64,000 nucleotides of DNA from Salegentibacter tibetensis. GTDB taxonomy: Bacteria; Bacteroidota; Bacteroidia; Flavobacteriales; Flavobacteriaceae. Below the pieces are notes generated by a model. The model was not told the DNA's origin, ran no database searches, and saw only the letters and a program-made list of their open reading frames with translations. The stretch covers positions 34,713-98,712 of the forward strand of contig NZ_JAIQZA010000015.1 of assembly GCF_020164485.1 (NCBI RefSeq). Direction: 5' to 3'. This document shows positions 29,507 to 37,901 of this stretch, in pieces; the first letter of the stretch is position 1; each line of letters begins with the position of its first letter. The position numbers and the translations under genes are program-made.

Positions 29507-31285
29507 ATGGATCTCAAGATTTTAGAAGATATAAACTCACCTGAAGACCTTCGGAAATTCCCGTCTGAAAGGTTGCAGGAAGTTTCAGCAGCGCTTAGGA
29601 AATTTATTATAGATATTGTGGCTACCAAAGAAGGGCATCTCGGTGCCAGTCTTGGTGTAGTAGAATTAACTGTTGCCCTGCATTATGCTTTTAATACACC
29701 TGAAGATCTCCTTGTTTGGGACGTTGGTCACCAGGCGTACGGCCATAAAATATTAACCGGAAGACGGGAGAATTTTCATACCAATAGAAGGCTTAATGGA
29801 ATCAGCGGATTTCCAAAAAGGGAAGAAAGTGAATACGATACTTTTGGGGTAGGGCATTCCTCTACCGCGATCTCGGCAGCCCTGGGAATGGCGATAGCGT
29901 CCAACCTTAAAGGAGAATTTAAAAAACACCATATAGCGGTTGTGGGTGATGCTTCTATTGCCAGTGGGATGGCATTTGAAGGGTTAAACCACGCGGGAGT
30001 TACCAGGGCTAATTTATTGGTGGTACTCAACGATAATGCTATTGGAATAGATCCCAGCGTTGGAGCCCTTAAACAATACCTTACTAAAGCGCGGGTAGGC
30101 TATAAGCCGAAACAAAGCAATATTATTGAAGCCCTTAATTTTAAATATTTTGGACCGGTAGATGGCCACGATATTGCCGGATTGCTTGAGGTTTTTGAGC
30201 AAATGAAACAAATTGAAGGTCCTAAATTTCTTCATGTAATTACCACTAAAGGAAAAGGTTTAAAAAAGGCCGAGGAGGACCAGGTAAAATACCACGCACC
30301 GGGAAAATTTAAACCCGATACCGGTGAACTTTTAGCTTATGACACTGCTGGGCTTCCGTTAAAATATCAGGATGTTTTTGGACTTACTTTGGTAGAATTA
30401 GCTAAAAAGAACGAAAAAATTATAGGAATTACCCCTGCGATGCCGACGGGAAGTTCCTTGAAATTTATGATGCAGGCTTTTCCCGAAAGAGCATTCGATG
30501 TAGGTATAGCCGAGCAACACGCCGTAACGCTTTCCGCAGGAATGGCTACCCAGGGATTTATGGTTTTTTGCGCCATTTATTCAACGTTTTTACAGCGGGC
30601 ATACGACCAGGTAATTCACGATGTAGCAATTCAGAAATTACCGGTTGTTTTTTGCCTGGATAGGGCAGGGCTTGTTGGTGAAGACGGCGCCACACACCAC
30701 GGGGCTTTTGATATCGCTTATTTAAGGTGTATTCCGAATATAATTATTGCTGCACCCAGTGATGAAACTGAACTTAGAAACCTGCTCTACACTGCGCAAC
30801 TCGATTTAAAACTCCCCATGGCGATAAGGTATCCGCGAGGAAGAGGTGTTAAAAAAGAATGGGAGACAGCTTTTGAAGAAATAGAGATAGGAAAAGCCAG
30901 GTGTTTAAAAGATGGTGATAAAATCGCCGTTTTGAGTATTGGGAATATGACACAAAACGCAGCTAAAGCTATAGAAAATATTGGAACAAAAGAGATAGGG
31001 CATTTTGATATGCGTTTTGTAAAACCTTTGGATGAAGATCTTTTAAATAACGTATTTGAAAAATATGAAGCGATTGTAACAATAGAAGATGGCGTAGTGG
31101 CCGGTGGTTTTGGTAGTGCTATATTAGAATTTGCAGCAAAACATGATTATAAGGCGAAAATTAGGAATTTGGGATTGCCAGATGAATTCATTGAACAGGG
31201 AAATGTAAATGAATTACAAGAAATTGCGAAAATAAGCGTTAAATATATTGAGGAAGAAATAGTGTCTCTACTTCAAAACCTTTAA
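29507..31285 (+). CDS. dxs: 1-deoxy-D-xylulose-5-phosphate synthase
   Basis: 592 residues from the ATG at 29507 (a GTG at 29501 is less likely). Thiamine-diphosphate enzyme of the MEP isoprenoid pathway, joining pyruvate and glyceraldehyde 3-phosphate. Signatures: GHLGASLGVVELTVALHY, DVGHQAYGHKILTGR, VVGDASIASGMAFEGLNHAG (ThDP motif, with GDA in place of GDG), PVDGHDI, IAEQHAVTLSAGMA, RYPRGRG. It overlaps nothing; DUF3078 follows 31 bp later with its own promoter core. Confidence 0.97.
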   Translation: MDLKILEDINSPEDLRKFPSERLQEVSAALRKFIIDIVATKEGHLGASLGVVELTVALHYAFNTPEDLLVWDVGHQAYGHKILTGRRENFHTNRRLNGISGFPKREESEYDTFGVGHSSTAISAALGMAIASNLKGEFKKHHIAVVGDASIASGMAFEGLNHAGVTRANLLVVLNDNAIGIDPSVGALKQYLTKARVGYKPKQSNIIEALNFKYFGPVDGHDIAGLLEVFEQMKQIEGPKFLHVITTKGKGLKKAEEDQVKYHAPGKFKPDTGELLAYDTAGLPLKYQDVFGLTLVELAKKNEKIIGITPAMPTGSSLKFMMQAFPERAFDVGIAEQHAVTLSAGMATQGFMVFCAIYSTFLQRAYDQVIHDVAIQKLPVVFCLDRAGLVGEDGATHHGAFDIAYLRCIPNIIIAAPSDETELRNLLYTAQLDLKLPMAIRYPRGRGVKKEWETAFEEIEIGKARCLKDGDKIAVLSIGNMTQNAAKAIENIGTKEIGHFDMRFVKPLDEDLLNNVFEKYEAIVTIEDGVVAGGFGSAILEFAAKHDYKAKIRNLGLPDEFIEQGNVNELQEIAKISVKYIEEEIVSLLQNL

Positions 31286-31290
31286 TTTTG
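31283..31290 (+). promoter_or_regulatory. Promoter core (TAATTTTG) for DUF3078 gene
   Basis: Overlaps the dxs stop codon and is 26 bp from the next ATG; exact TAnnTTTG. Confidence 0.45.
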
Positions 31291-31316
31291 CAATTCCGAA
31301 AAATCTAAATTAACTA

Positions 31317-32339
31317 ATGAGAATCAAAGTCTTATGTCTTTTAGCCTGCTTAATTCATTTAAATTTAACCGCAAAAAATTCCTTTTCAGATTACTATTAC
31401 GATATTTATAGCGATACTATAAAACCTTCAGATTCTATTAGAGTCGTACCGGATACCACCGAGGTAGACTCGGTTATAGTTACTTTTTGGACAGAGAAAA
31501 ATCAGGTTGGAGTAAACCTGAATGAAGTCGCTTTTATTAACTGGAATGCCGGGGGTAATAACTCCATTTCGGCATTGTTGCACGGTAACGCAGAGCGAAA
31601 TTTCAAGAAAGACGATCTGAACTGGCGAAACAGGGCTACAATGCGTTATGGTATTAACTCTCAGGAAGGCCAGGCACTTAGAAAAACCGAGGACGAGTTA
31701 CGTTTAAGTTCTTCTTTTGGCTATAGAAAAGATTCGGTTTCCAATTGGTTTTATTCAGCGAAATTCAATTTTAATACCCAGTTTACCAATGGGTATAAAT
31801 ATCCTGACACCAGCAGTCCTATCTCCAAATTTATGGCGCCCGGATATCTATTTTTGGGTATTGGTAGTGAATATTCAGATCCGGTAGAAGATCTTGTGAT
31901 CTATATTTCACCGGTTACGCAAAAATCAACTTTTGTGCTTGATCAAAGATTGGCCAACGAAGGGATGTTTGGTGTTACCGCGGCTGTTCGGGACACACTT
32001 GGCAATATTGTGGAGAAAGGAGAGAATGTAAGAACAGAATTTGGCTTCCTGGTCTCCAGTGATTTTTCAAAAGAAGTTTTTGAAAATGTGGAAGTAGATA
32101 ATCAATTAAGCCTTTATTCAGATTACCTAAATAAATTTGGGAATATTGATGTGGAATGGCAGTTAAACGTTAATTTAAAAGTAAACGATTTTATAAAGGC
32201 CAATGTAGGCTCTCATTTGCGTTATGATGACGATGTGAAATTTAAGGAAGATACCAATGGGGATGGTGAACTGGAAACTACCGGGCCCAGGGTGCAGTTT
32301 AAACAAATGTTGGGTGTGGGACTGGTCTACGAATTTTAA
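31317..32339 (+). CDS. DUF3078 outer-membrane-associated protein
   Basis: 340 residues, signal peptide (ends NLTAKN), then a beta-rich barrel with the DUF3078 signature: VGVNLNEVAFINWNAGGNNSISALLHGNAER, WRNRATMRYGINSQEG, and a final strand QMLGVGLVYEF with terminal Phe. Function is unknown; the family occurs in most Bacteroidetes beside dxs. Confidence 0.9.
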   Translation: MRIKVLCLLACLIHLNLTAKNSFSDYYYDIYSDTIKPSDSIRVVPDTTEVDSVIVTFWTEKNQVGVNLNEVAFINWNAGGNNSISALLHGNAERNFKKDDLNWRNRATMRYGINSQEGQALRKTEDELRLSSSFGYRKDSVSNWFYSAKFNFNTQFTNGYKYPDTSSPISKFMAPGYLFLGIGSEYSDPVEDLVIYISPVTQKSTFVLDQRLANEGMFGVTAAVRDTLGNIVEKGENVRTEFGFLVSSDFSKEVFENVEVDNQLSLYSDYLNKFGNIDVEWQLNVNLKVNDFIKANVGSHLRYDDDVKFKEDTNGDGELETTGPRVQFKQMLGVGLVYEF

Positions 32340-32368
32340 AGAGGCCGGCTGTCTAAGCCGGCATATTC

Positions 32369-33718
32369 TTACAATTTAATCCCTTTGTATTTTTCGAAGG
32401 AAGCTACGGTAAAACCATCGGTTAGTGAGGCGGTATGCGAACAAATTTCCAGTAAGCGCCTGTAAACCGAATGTTCATCCTGAAGATGAGCCAAATTTGG
32501 GATCGATTTTAAAACCAGTTTGTTAAAGTTAGAATTTTCTTCACCCTCATCCGGGAGTAAAGCTTCGGTATAAGTATCTAAAAGATGCGAAAGCATTTTG
32601 TAACCAGCGATTTCTTTACCAATTACTTCTTCACTTTGGTAGATTTTTTCAATACTAATTTTTATAATATCATCTATTTGAGCTTCGTATTTGCTCTTAT
32701 CTAATAAACCCTGATGGAAGTTCCCGGCAAGAATTGCGTCTTCATTTTTCAGGAAAGTCTCCACCGCTTCTGTGATTAGGGTATTAATGGCAAGTGCTCT
32801 AAGATAACTCAATCTATCGGCGGTATTAGTAAGACTGTTGTATTTAGCAGTGTTTATATTGTCCTTAACGAGTTTGATAAGATATTCCAGTGCATAGTCT
32901 TCATCGATTAGCCCGAGGTTTATACCGTCTTCAAAATCGATAATGGTATAGCAAATATCGTCTGCTGCTTCTACCAGGAATGCCAATGGGTGACGATAAT
33001 AACTTGTATTCCCATCTTTTCCAGTTTTTATTAAGCCAAGTTCTGTGGCAACTTCTTCAAAGATCTCTTTTTCAGTCTGAAAGAATCCAAATTTTTTATC
33101 GGCTATGTTTTGTGTTGGTTTATGCGGCAGCGATTCTTTAGGATATTTTATAAAAGCACCCAAAGTGGCATAAGAAAGGCGAAGTCCCCCGGAGATGCCC
33201 GGTCTGTTTTGGGTAAGGATCTTAAATCCATTGGCGTTACCTTCAAATTTCACGAGATCCTGGTATTCTTTTGGGGAAAGCTCATTTTTAAAGCGTTTGC
33301 CATTTCCGTGGCTAAAATATTCCCCAATTGCTTTTTCCCCCGAATGGCCAAAAGGCGGATTCCCAATATCGTGGGCCAGTGCCGCAGCAGCGACGATGGC
33401 CCCAAAATCGTTCATTTTATAAGCGTGGGTTTTTTCCAGCTGTGGATGTTTCTCCAGAATTTTTTGTCCCGCCAGTCTGCCTAAAGACCTGCCAACTACT
33501 GAAACTTCCAAACTATGCGTTAAGCGGGTATGAACAAAATCTGTTTTAGAAAGTGGGATTACCTGGGTTTTATCTTGTAAACTTCTAAAAGCCGATGAGA
33601 AAATAATTCGATCGTAATCCACTTCAAAACCGAGTCGGGTTTCATTCTGTTCTTTTCTTAATCTTTTATTCGTATCTCCAAAACGTTTTAAAGAAAGGAG
33701 TTGTTCCCAGTTCATCAT
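32369..33718 (-). CDS. dgt: dNTP triphosphohydrolase (dGTPase)
   Basis: 449 residues, HD superfamily. Metal and catalytic residues: RLTHSLEVSVVGRSLGR, AAALAHDIGNPPFGHSGE (HD pair), DDICYTIIDFEDGI, consistent with Dgt-type enzymes that split dNTP to nucleoside and triphosphate. Full length. Start ATG at 33718. Opposite to DUF3078 and followed at 3' by a short 29-bp gap. Confidence 0.92.
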   Translation of the reverse strand: MMNWEQLLSLKRFGDTNKRLRKEQNETRLGFEVDYDRIIFSSAFRSLQDKTQVIPLSKTDFVHTRLTHSLEVSVVGRSLGRLAGQKILEKHPQLEKTHAYKMNDFGAIVAAAALAHDIGNPPFGHSGEKAIGEYFSHGNGKRFKNELSPKEYQDLVKFEGNANGFKILTQNRPGISGGLRLSYATLGAFIKYPKESLPHKPTQNIADKKFGFFQTEKEIFEEVATELGLIKTGKDGNTSYYRHPLAFLVEAADDICYTIIDFEDGINLGLIDEDYALEYLIKLVKDNINTAKYNSLTNTADRLSYLRALAINTLITEAVETFLKNEDAILAGNFHQGLLDKSKYEAQIDDIIKISIEKIYQSEEVIGKEIAGYKMLSHLLDTYTEALLPDEGEENSNFNKLVLKSIPNLAHLQDEHSVYRRLLEICSHTASLTDGFTVASFEKYKGIKL

Positions 33719-33907
33719 AATTTAGTTCTTATTTAAGCGCAATTATTAATTCCAGCCCAAAAATAGAAAAAGCCTTAAGAATATGGGTTAGTTGATACTT
33801 ATTTGCTGAAAGTAAAGTGTTTTAAGGGATACAATTATAAGCCCCTAAATTGAAGAAAGGATTTTAGAAAATGCTATATAAAGGAATAGCCGGGGGGTGG
33901 TTTATAA

Positions 33908-33957
33908 AAAAACTGAAACAGCGTCACATTGGGGATCATGGCGCCCGTTTCAGTTTT
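33908..33957 (-). terminator. Terminator of the nrdB-like gene
   Basis: aaactgaaac and gtttcagttt form a long stem and a T-run follows on the minus strand; the stem overlaps the stop codon of the upstream gene. Confidence 0.65.
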
Positions 33958-34891
33958 ACAAATCAGTATTTTTACTGATTTTATTAAAATCTTTATCTGA
34001 TTTATTGCTTTTAGAAAAGTTTTTTGCTCTTTTTTCCAATAAACTTTCCTTGGCATATTCTTCTTCGCTTGAAGTTCTGTTCACCAGTAAACCTGTAAAC
34101 AACCTGTTGCTTTCATAATCCAGGTATTCGTTTAAAGATTTAGCATTTAGGTCAATTAAATCTAAGGGGAGGAAATTAGAAATCACTTCTTTTTCTATAG
34201 CCACCGCTTCTCCAATAATTTGTTGCACCTTTTTATCTGAAATATTCTCCAGAAGATGATCTCTAAATAGTTGCGTGGCAAAGTCACGATGCAGAGCCTT
34301 ATCCCTGTATATCATTTCGTAAGCGTAGCAAAGCCCTGGCATTAGACCCCAATTTTTAATCCAGAAAATTGTGGCAAAGCTACCGTAAGAAAAGATACTT
34401 TTAGCTGTGGCGAGAGCGACTAATTTTTCGGCAAAAGAAGGACTGTTTGTCCATTTTTTTATCCATTCTTCTCTTGCAGCGGTAGCTGGAGAAGCTTCAA
34501 TTTCATTAAAAATTTCTTCCTGCTCTGTTGCTGTTAAAAAGGAATTTAGACAAATGCTATAGGTTTCAGTATGGGTATTTTCCATAACTACCTGCAAATC
34601 GAAAAAGGATTTTGCTTCAGGGAGCTTGATGTTTTGGCTGAGTTTTTTGGTGCTTTTTCCATTCAGATTATTTTCTGAATGAAGAATTAGACCAATAATT
34701 TTATTCAGAAATAATCGCTTTTCTTCGCTTAACTGCTGCCGATCTAGTAGATCCTGATGAATGTCTATTGCTCCTGAAGTCCATAAATTGGCTTCAATCG
34801 CTTTATAGGCATCCCAAATATCGTTATGTTTTACAGGAAAGATTACAAATCTATCTTTATTGTCCCGAAGCAGGGGTTCCTGTTTATTCAT
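33956..34891 (-). CDS. Divergent class I ribonucleotide reductase beta subunit (NrdB-like)
   Basis: 311 residues that align through the whole R2 fold. Radical-cofactor positions against E. coli NrdB: Asp84 = D43 (GAIDIHQD), Glu115 = E104, His118 = H107, Tyr122 = Y111 (MENTHTETYS), but Glu204 = K164 (ATAKSIFSYG) and Glu238 = K198 (RDKALH), His241 = H201. Two of the bridging carboxylates are therefore lysines. No NrdA gene is adjacent, and the C-terminal tail is short and Lys-rich. Could be a metal-free radical subunit (as in class Ie), a regulatory or a dead paralogue. Main NrdB is probably elsewhere in the genome. Confidence 0.85.
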   Translation of the reverse strand: MNKQEPLLRDNKDRFVIFPVKHNDIWDAYKAIEANLWTSGAIDIHQDLLDRQQLSEEKRLFLNKIIGLILHSENNLNGKSTKKLSQNIKLPEAKSFFDLQVVMENTHTETYSICLNSFLTATEQEEIFNEIEASPATAAREEWIKKWTNSPSFAEKLVALATAKSIFSYGSFATIFWIKNWGLMPGLCYAYEMIYRDKALHRDFATQLFRDHLLENISDKKVQQIIGEAVAIEKEVISNFLPLDLIDLNAKSLNEYLDYESNRLFTGLLVNRTSSEEEYAKESLLEKRAKNFSKSNKSDKDFNKISKNTDL

Positions 34892-35142
34892 AAAAGCTAA
34901 AATTATTTCGTTTTAGTTAAAAATTCTTTAACAAAGATTGGGAAAATTTCTGATTTCTTTAATATAATTTATTAAAGATATTCACAAAGTTTTCAACACA
35001 AAAACTTAGTTATTAGTGCTTCGAACCCATTATTTCGCCGTTAATCGATTTAAACCGAATTAGGGATTGTTGAAAAATAGAAAAATAAAGATTGTTAAAT
35101 TCAGTTAAATTCTTATACCTGGATTTAGTACCGAATAATGAT

Positions 35143-35356
35143 TTTATTTCTCTGGTGAGAAATACCAGTTTATGTCGGAAGAAGTATTTTCAATAATTTG
35201 AATCTCTGTAGTTTCGGGAAGAATTTTTCCTGATGAATCTTTAAAGATTCCGGTGATATGATATTCAATTAAATTCCATACTTTTTGTAAATCCAGGGAA
35301 TAGTTTCTTGTATCTTCATAATTCTCATTCTCGGTCTGTGTATAAGTCGTACAAAA
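35143..35356 (-). pseudogene. Small hypothetical gene remnant
   Basis: On the minus strand a frame from 35356 down to TAA at 35143 encodes about 70 residues with clean coding character (YSLDLQKVWNLIEYH, TGIFKDSSGKIL, INWYFSPEK). No start codon is present; a TGA precedes the frame and nearby bases continue the sequence in another frame. Family unknown. The remainder of 34892-35415 shows no gene. Confidence 0.35.
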
Positions 35357-35415
35357 TCATTCAGGAAATGTAAAATAATATCCTGAAAATCAAATGGATG
35401 AAAAACATGAAGTTC

Positions 35416-35979
35416 CTAAATTTCTTTGGCTGCTTCTTCTAATTGATTAAACCAATCTTCACCAAATTTTCTAATAAGGGCGTCTTTGGTGAATTTATAA
35501 ACAGGAACCTGAAGATCGGCTCCAAGGCTGCATGCATCGTCACAAATTTGCCATTTATGATAATTTACTGCAGAAAATTCAGAATATTCCTGGATGCGAA
35601 CTGGATATAAATGACAGGAAATAGGTTTTTTAAAATCGATATCGCCTTGGTTGTAGGCTTCTTCAATTCCGCAAAGCGCAATGCCTTTTTCATCAAAAGT
35701 TACATAGGCACAATCGGCTCCGTCTATTAACGGAGTTTCAATTTCATCAAGATCGGTAGTGATATAGGTGCCTTGTTTTTCTATGGCATCTACCCCTTTT
35801 TGGCGCAGGTAAGGTTTTACCTTTGGGTAAATATCGTCAAGAATTTGTCGTTCTTCGGGCGTTACCGGGGCCCCGGCATCGCCATCTACACAGCACGCGC
35901 CTTTGCAGGCCGAAAGGTTACACACAAAATCTTTAGTTAAGATCTCTTCTGAAACTATGGTTTTTCCTATTTGAAACAT
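35416..35979 (-). CDS. DUF3109 family protein (Cys-rich)
   Basis: 187 residues, with cysteines arranged as VCNLSACKGACCVDGDAGAP, CAYVT, CGIEEA, PISCHLYPVR and CDDACSL: the YkgJ/DUF3109 zinc or iron-sulphur binding arrangement. Cytoplasmic. Function unknown. Promoter core lies 5 bp upstream, so the mRNA may lack a leader. Confidence 0.9.
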   Translation of the reverse strand: MFQIGKTIVSEEILTKDFVCNLSACKGACCVDGDAGAPVTPEERQILDDIYPKVKPYLRQKGVDAIEKQGTYITTDLDEIETPLIDGADCAYVTFDEKGIALCGIEEAYNQGDIDFKKPISCHLYPVRIQEYSEFSAVNYHKWQICDDACSLGADLQVPVYKFTKDALIRKFGEDWFNQLEEAAKEI

Positions 35980-35983
35980 TTCG

Positions 35984-35991
35984 CAAATATA
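35984..35991 (-). promoter_or_regulatory. Promoter core (TATATTTG) adjacent to DUF3109 start
   Basis: Exact TAnnTTTG on the minus strand, 4 bp from the ATG at 35979. Confidence 0.5.
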
Positions 35992-36080
35992 GTTTTATCG
36001 TCATTTTTACTGTAAAAAAATTGACACAATTTTAATAAAAATTTTATCTGCTAATTCCTTGACACCCTGTTTTTAAAAAT

Positions 36081-36088
36081 TACTTTTG
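36081..36088 (+). promoter_or_regulatory. Promoter (TACTTTTG with upstream TTG)
   Basis: Exact TAnnTTTG with TTGAC about 20 bp upstream and a GGGAG ribosome site before the ATG at 36114; the best promoter in the window. Confidence 0.65.
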
Positions 36089-36113
36089 CGCAAAATTTTT
36101 AAAAAAGGGAGTT

Positions 36114-36695
36114 ATGTGGAAATTGCTCGACGCTAAACAGATTTTTACCGCCGGAATGATTCTTTTCGCGGTTATTGATATTATTGGGAATATCCCAATT
36201 ATTATAGACCTGCGGAAAAAGGTGGGCCATATTCAAAGTGAGAAAGCTTCTGTGGTCGCCGGGATTATTATGATTGTTTTTCTCTTTGTAGGAAAGGAGA
36301 TTCTAAACCTTATTGGGATAGACGTGAACTCTTTTGCCGTAGCCGGTGCATTTATCTTGTTTTTCCTGGCCTTAGAGATGATCTTGGGAATCACACTGTA
36401 TAAAGACGATGAACCGGAAACCGCTTCTATTGTTCCTTTGGCATTTCCTTTAATTGCAGGTGCGGGAACACTTACTACTTTGGTTTCGATCCAGGCAGAA
36501 TATGAAACAGTAAATATTATTGTGGCTATCCTTATCAATATTATCTTTGTATACCTGGTATTAAAATCTTCAACCAGAATTGAGAGAGTTTTAGGAAGCC
36601 AGGGAATTAGCGTAATTAGAAAAGTATTTGGAGTAATTTTACTGGCCATTGCCGTAAAATTATTTGCCACTAACATTCAGAGTTTATTTTCATGA
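36114..36695 (+). CDS. MarC family membrane protein
   Basis: 193 residues, six transmembrane helices, signatures FAVIDIIGNIPI and PLAFPLIAGAGTLTTLV. MarC proteins are inner-membrane proteins of unknown transport role. The stop overlaps the next gene's ATG by four bases. Confidence 0.9.
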   Translation: MWKLLDAKQIFTAGMILFAVIDIIGNIPIIIDLRKKVGHIQSEKASVVAGIIMIVFLFVGKEILNLIGIDVNSFAVAGAFILFFLALEMILGITLYKDDEPETASIVPLAFPLIAGAGTLTTLVSIQAEYETVNIIVAILINIIFVYLVLKSSTRIERVLGSQGISVIRKVFGVILLAIAVKLFATNIQSLFS

Positions 36696-36889
36696 AGTTA
36701 TTTATTTATACCGTAATTTTTTTAGCCGTAGTCATCATTGGCTACAGCGCTACCGTATTGAATTTTGATGATCTTTTAATAGGCGATAGCGGTACTGCTG
36801 TGCTGGTTATTGTAGGTAGTCTTTGCCTTATTATTCTTATGGGGATTTTGCTAACCTCAAGAAGTATTGCAGAAAAGCACAATTCTTAA
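36692..36889 (+). CDS. Small two-helix membrane protein (65 aa)
   Basis: Two hydrophobic helices (LFIYTVIFLAVVIIGYSA and VLVIVGSLCLIILMGILL) joined by an acidic loop. ATGA overlap with the MarC gene indicates coupled translation. No family recognised. Confidence 0.7.
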   Translation: MKLFIYTVIFLAVVIIGYSATVLNFDDLLIGDSGTAVLVIVGSLCLIILMGILLTSRSIAEKHNS

Positions 36890-36901
36890 GGTGAAACCCG
36901 C

Positions 36902-36985
36902 ATGATTCCGGGCTCAAAAATGGGCAACATCCAGGAGGATTTATATGAGCCTGTGCCTAATTCCCAAATTGGGATAAAACTATAA
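36902..36985 (+). CDS. Possible 27-residue peptide
   Basis: ATG at 36902 opens a 27-codon frame ending TAA at 36985, four bases before the next ATG at 36990, in a spacer that is otherwise unusually G+C-rich. No known family; included as a candidate only. Confidence 0.2.
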   Translation: MIPGSKMGNIQEDLYEPVPNSQIGIKL

Positions 36986-36989
36986 ACAG

Positions 36990-37595
36990 ATGAAATTCAA
37001 CGTGCTTATTGTAGGTGGAGGAGCGGCCGGAATGTCCTGCGCGCTTGTTTTAGGTTCTGCGATGCAGAATAAGATAATCACCGATAAAAGTGTAGGAATA
37101 ATTATTCATCAAAAAGCTTCACATTTAAATTCGGCACTTCTCAATAATGTATTGGGGGTAGTACCGGGTACTTCAGGACAACTAATCTTAAAAGAAGGAG
37201 TCTTTCACCTGGAGGAGCAATATCCACAAATTGAGCAAATAGCTAAGGAAAAAGTAAAGGAGATTATTCAGTTAAATGAAAGCTTCAGCGTAGTTACCAA
37301 TAAAAACACTTACGAAGCCGAAATGGTAGTAATGGCAACCGGTTATACGAGTCCTTTTAGAATAAAAGGTCTGGAAGAGGAGATAATTCCGCATAAAAAA
37401 GCCAAAGTTTCCAAAGAGCGTATTCAGTTAAAAAATGAAGATCATCTGGTTAAGCCCGGATTATACGTAGCGGGCAGTCTGGCCGGCTGGAGAAGTCAAT
37501 TTTCTATTGCCTGTGGGAGCGGAGCAAGTGTGGCGACAGATATTCTTAGTTTGTGGAAAGGAGAACACACTAAAGTGCACGATAAACTTTTATAA
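36990..37595 (+). CDS. Half-size FAD-dependent oxidoreductase (thioredoxin-reductase-like)
   Basis: 201 residues. FAD-binding Rossmann start FNVLIVGGGAAGMSCALVLG, VVMATGYTS, and the C-terminal FAD-site GLYVAGSLAGWRSQFSIACGSGA. The NADPH domain and the redox CxxC of thioredoxin reductase are both absent, so electrons must come from another protein or it binds a different substrate. MarC genes precede it, but the pairing is not understood. Confidence 0.75.
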   Translation: MKFNVLIVGGGAAGMSCALVLGSAMQNKIITDKSVGIIIHQKASHLNSALLNNVLGVVPGTSGQLILKEGVFHLEEQYPQIEQIAKEKVKEIIQLNESFSVVTNKNTYEAEMVVMATGYTSPFRIKGLEEEIIPHKKAKVSKERIQLKNEDHLVKPGLYVAGSLAGWRSQFSIACGSGASVATDILSLWKGEHTKVHDKLL

Positions 37596-37892
37596 CATAT
37601 AATACCCTATTATCATTAAGGGTACTGAAAGCATCATTAAAATTAAACAGGTGCGGTGTAACCTTCTGTAAAGGAGAGCCAGTCTCAATTTCTTTCGAAA
37701 ATCCTGATCTTCTGTATTTTTTATCTGACTTTTAATGCAATTTACTGAAACATTAGAAGAAGTAACCAGAATTTCTTTTTGTAAAAAAAGTAATGTGCTG
37801 TTGTCCAATAACCTGAAACTCACCGCTACTATAAAGAAAAATAACGGGGAAACCGTGAAGAAGATTATAAGGTTATCATGGAATACACTCAC
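37590..37892 (-). CDS. Small membrane protein, hypothetical (100 aa)
   Basis: Two hydrophobic segments (IIFFTVSPLFFFIVAVSF and CLILMMLSVPLMIIGYYML) with a Lys/Arg-rich middle. Ten bases from the S41 gene's stop, same strand, so probably in that operon. Its last codons overlap the 3' end of the FAD gene on the opposite strand by 6 bp. Confidence 0.5.
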   Translation of the reverse strand: MSVFHDNLIIFFTVSPLFFFIVAVSFRLLDNSTLLFLQKEILVTSSNVSVNCIKSQIKNTEDQDFRKKLRLALLYRRLHRTCLILMMLSVPLMIIGYYML

Positions 37893-37901
37893 GCTTGCAA
37901 T

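Noticed and set aside
29410..29628. N-terminal extension of the nucleoside deaminase
   Set aside because: It is antisense to the first codons of dxs and lacks family residues; the ATG at 29409 fits.
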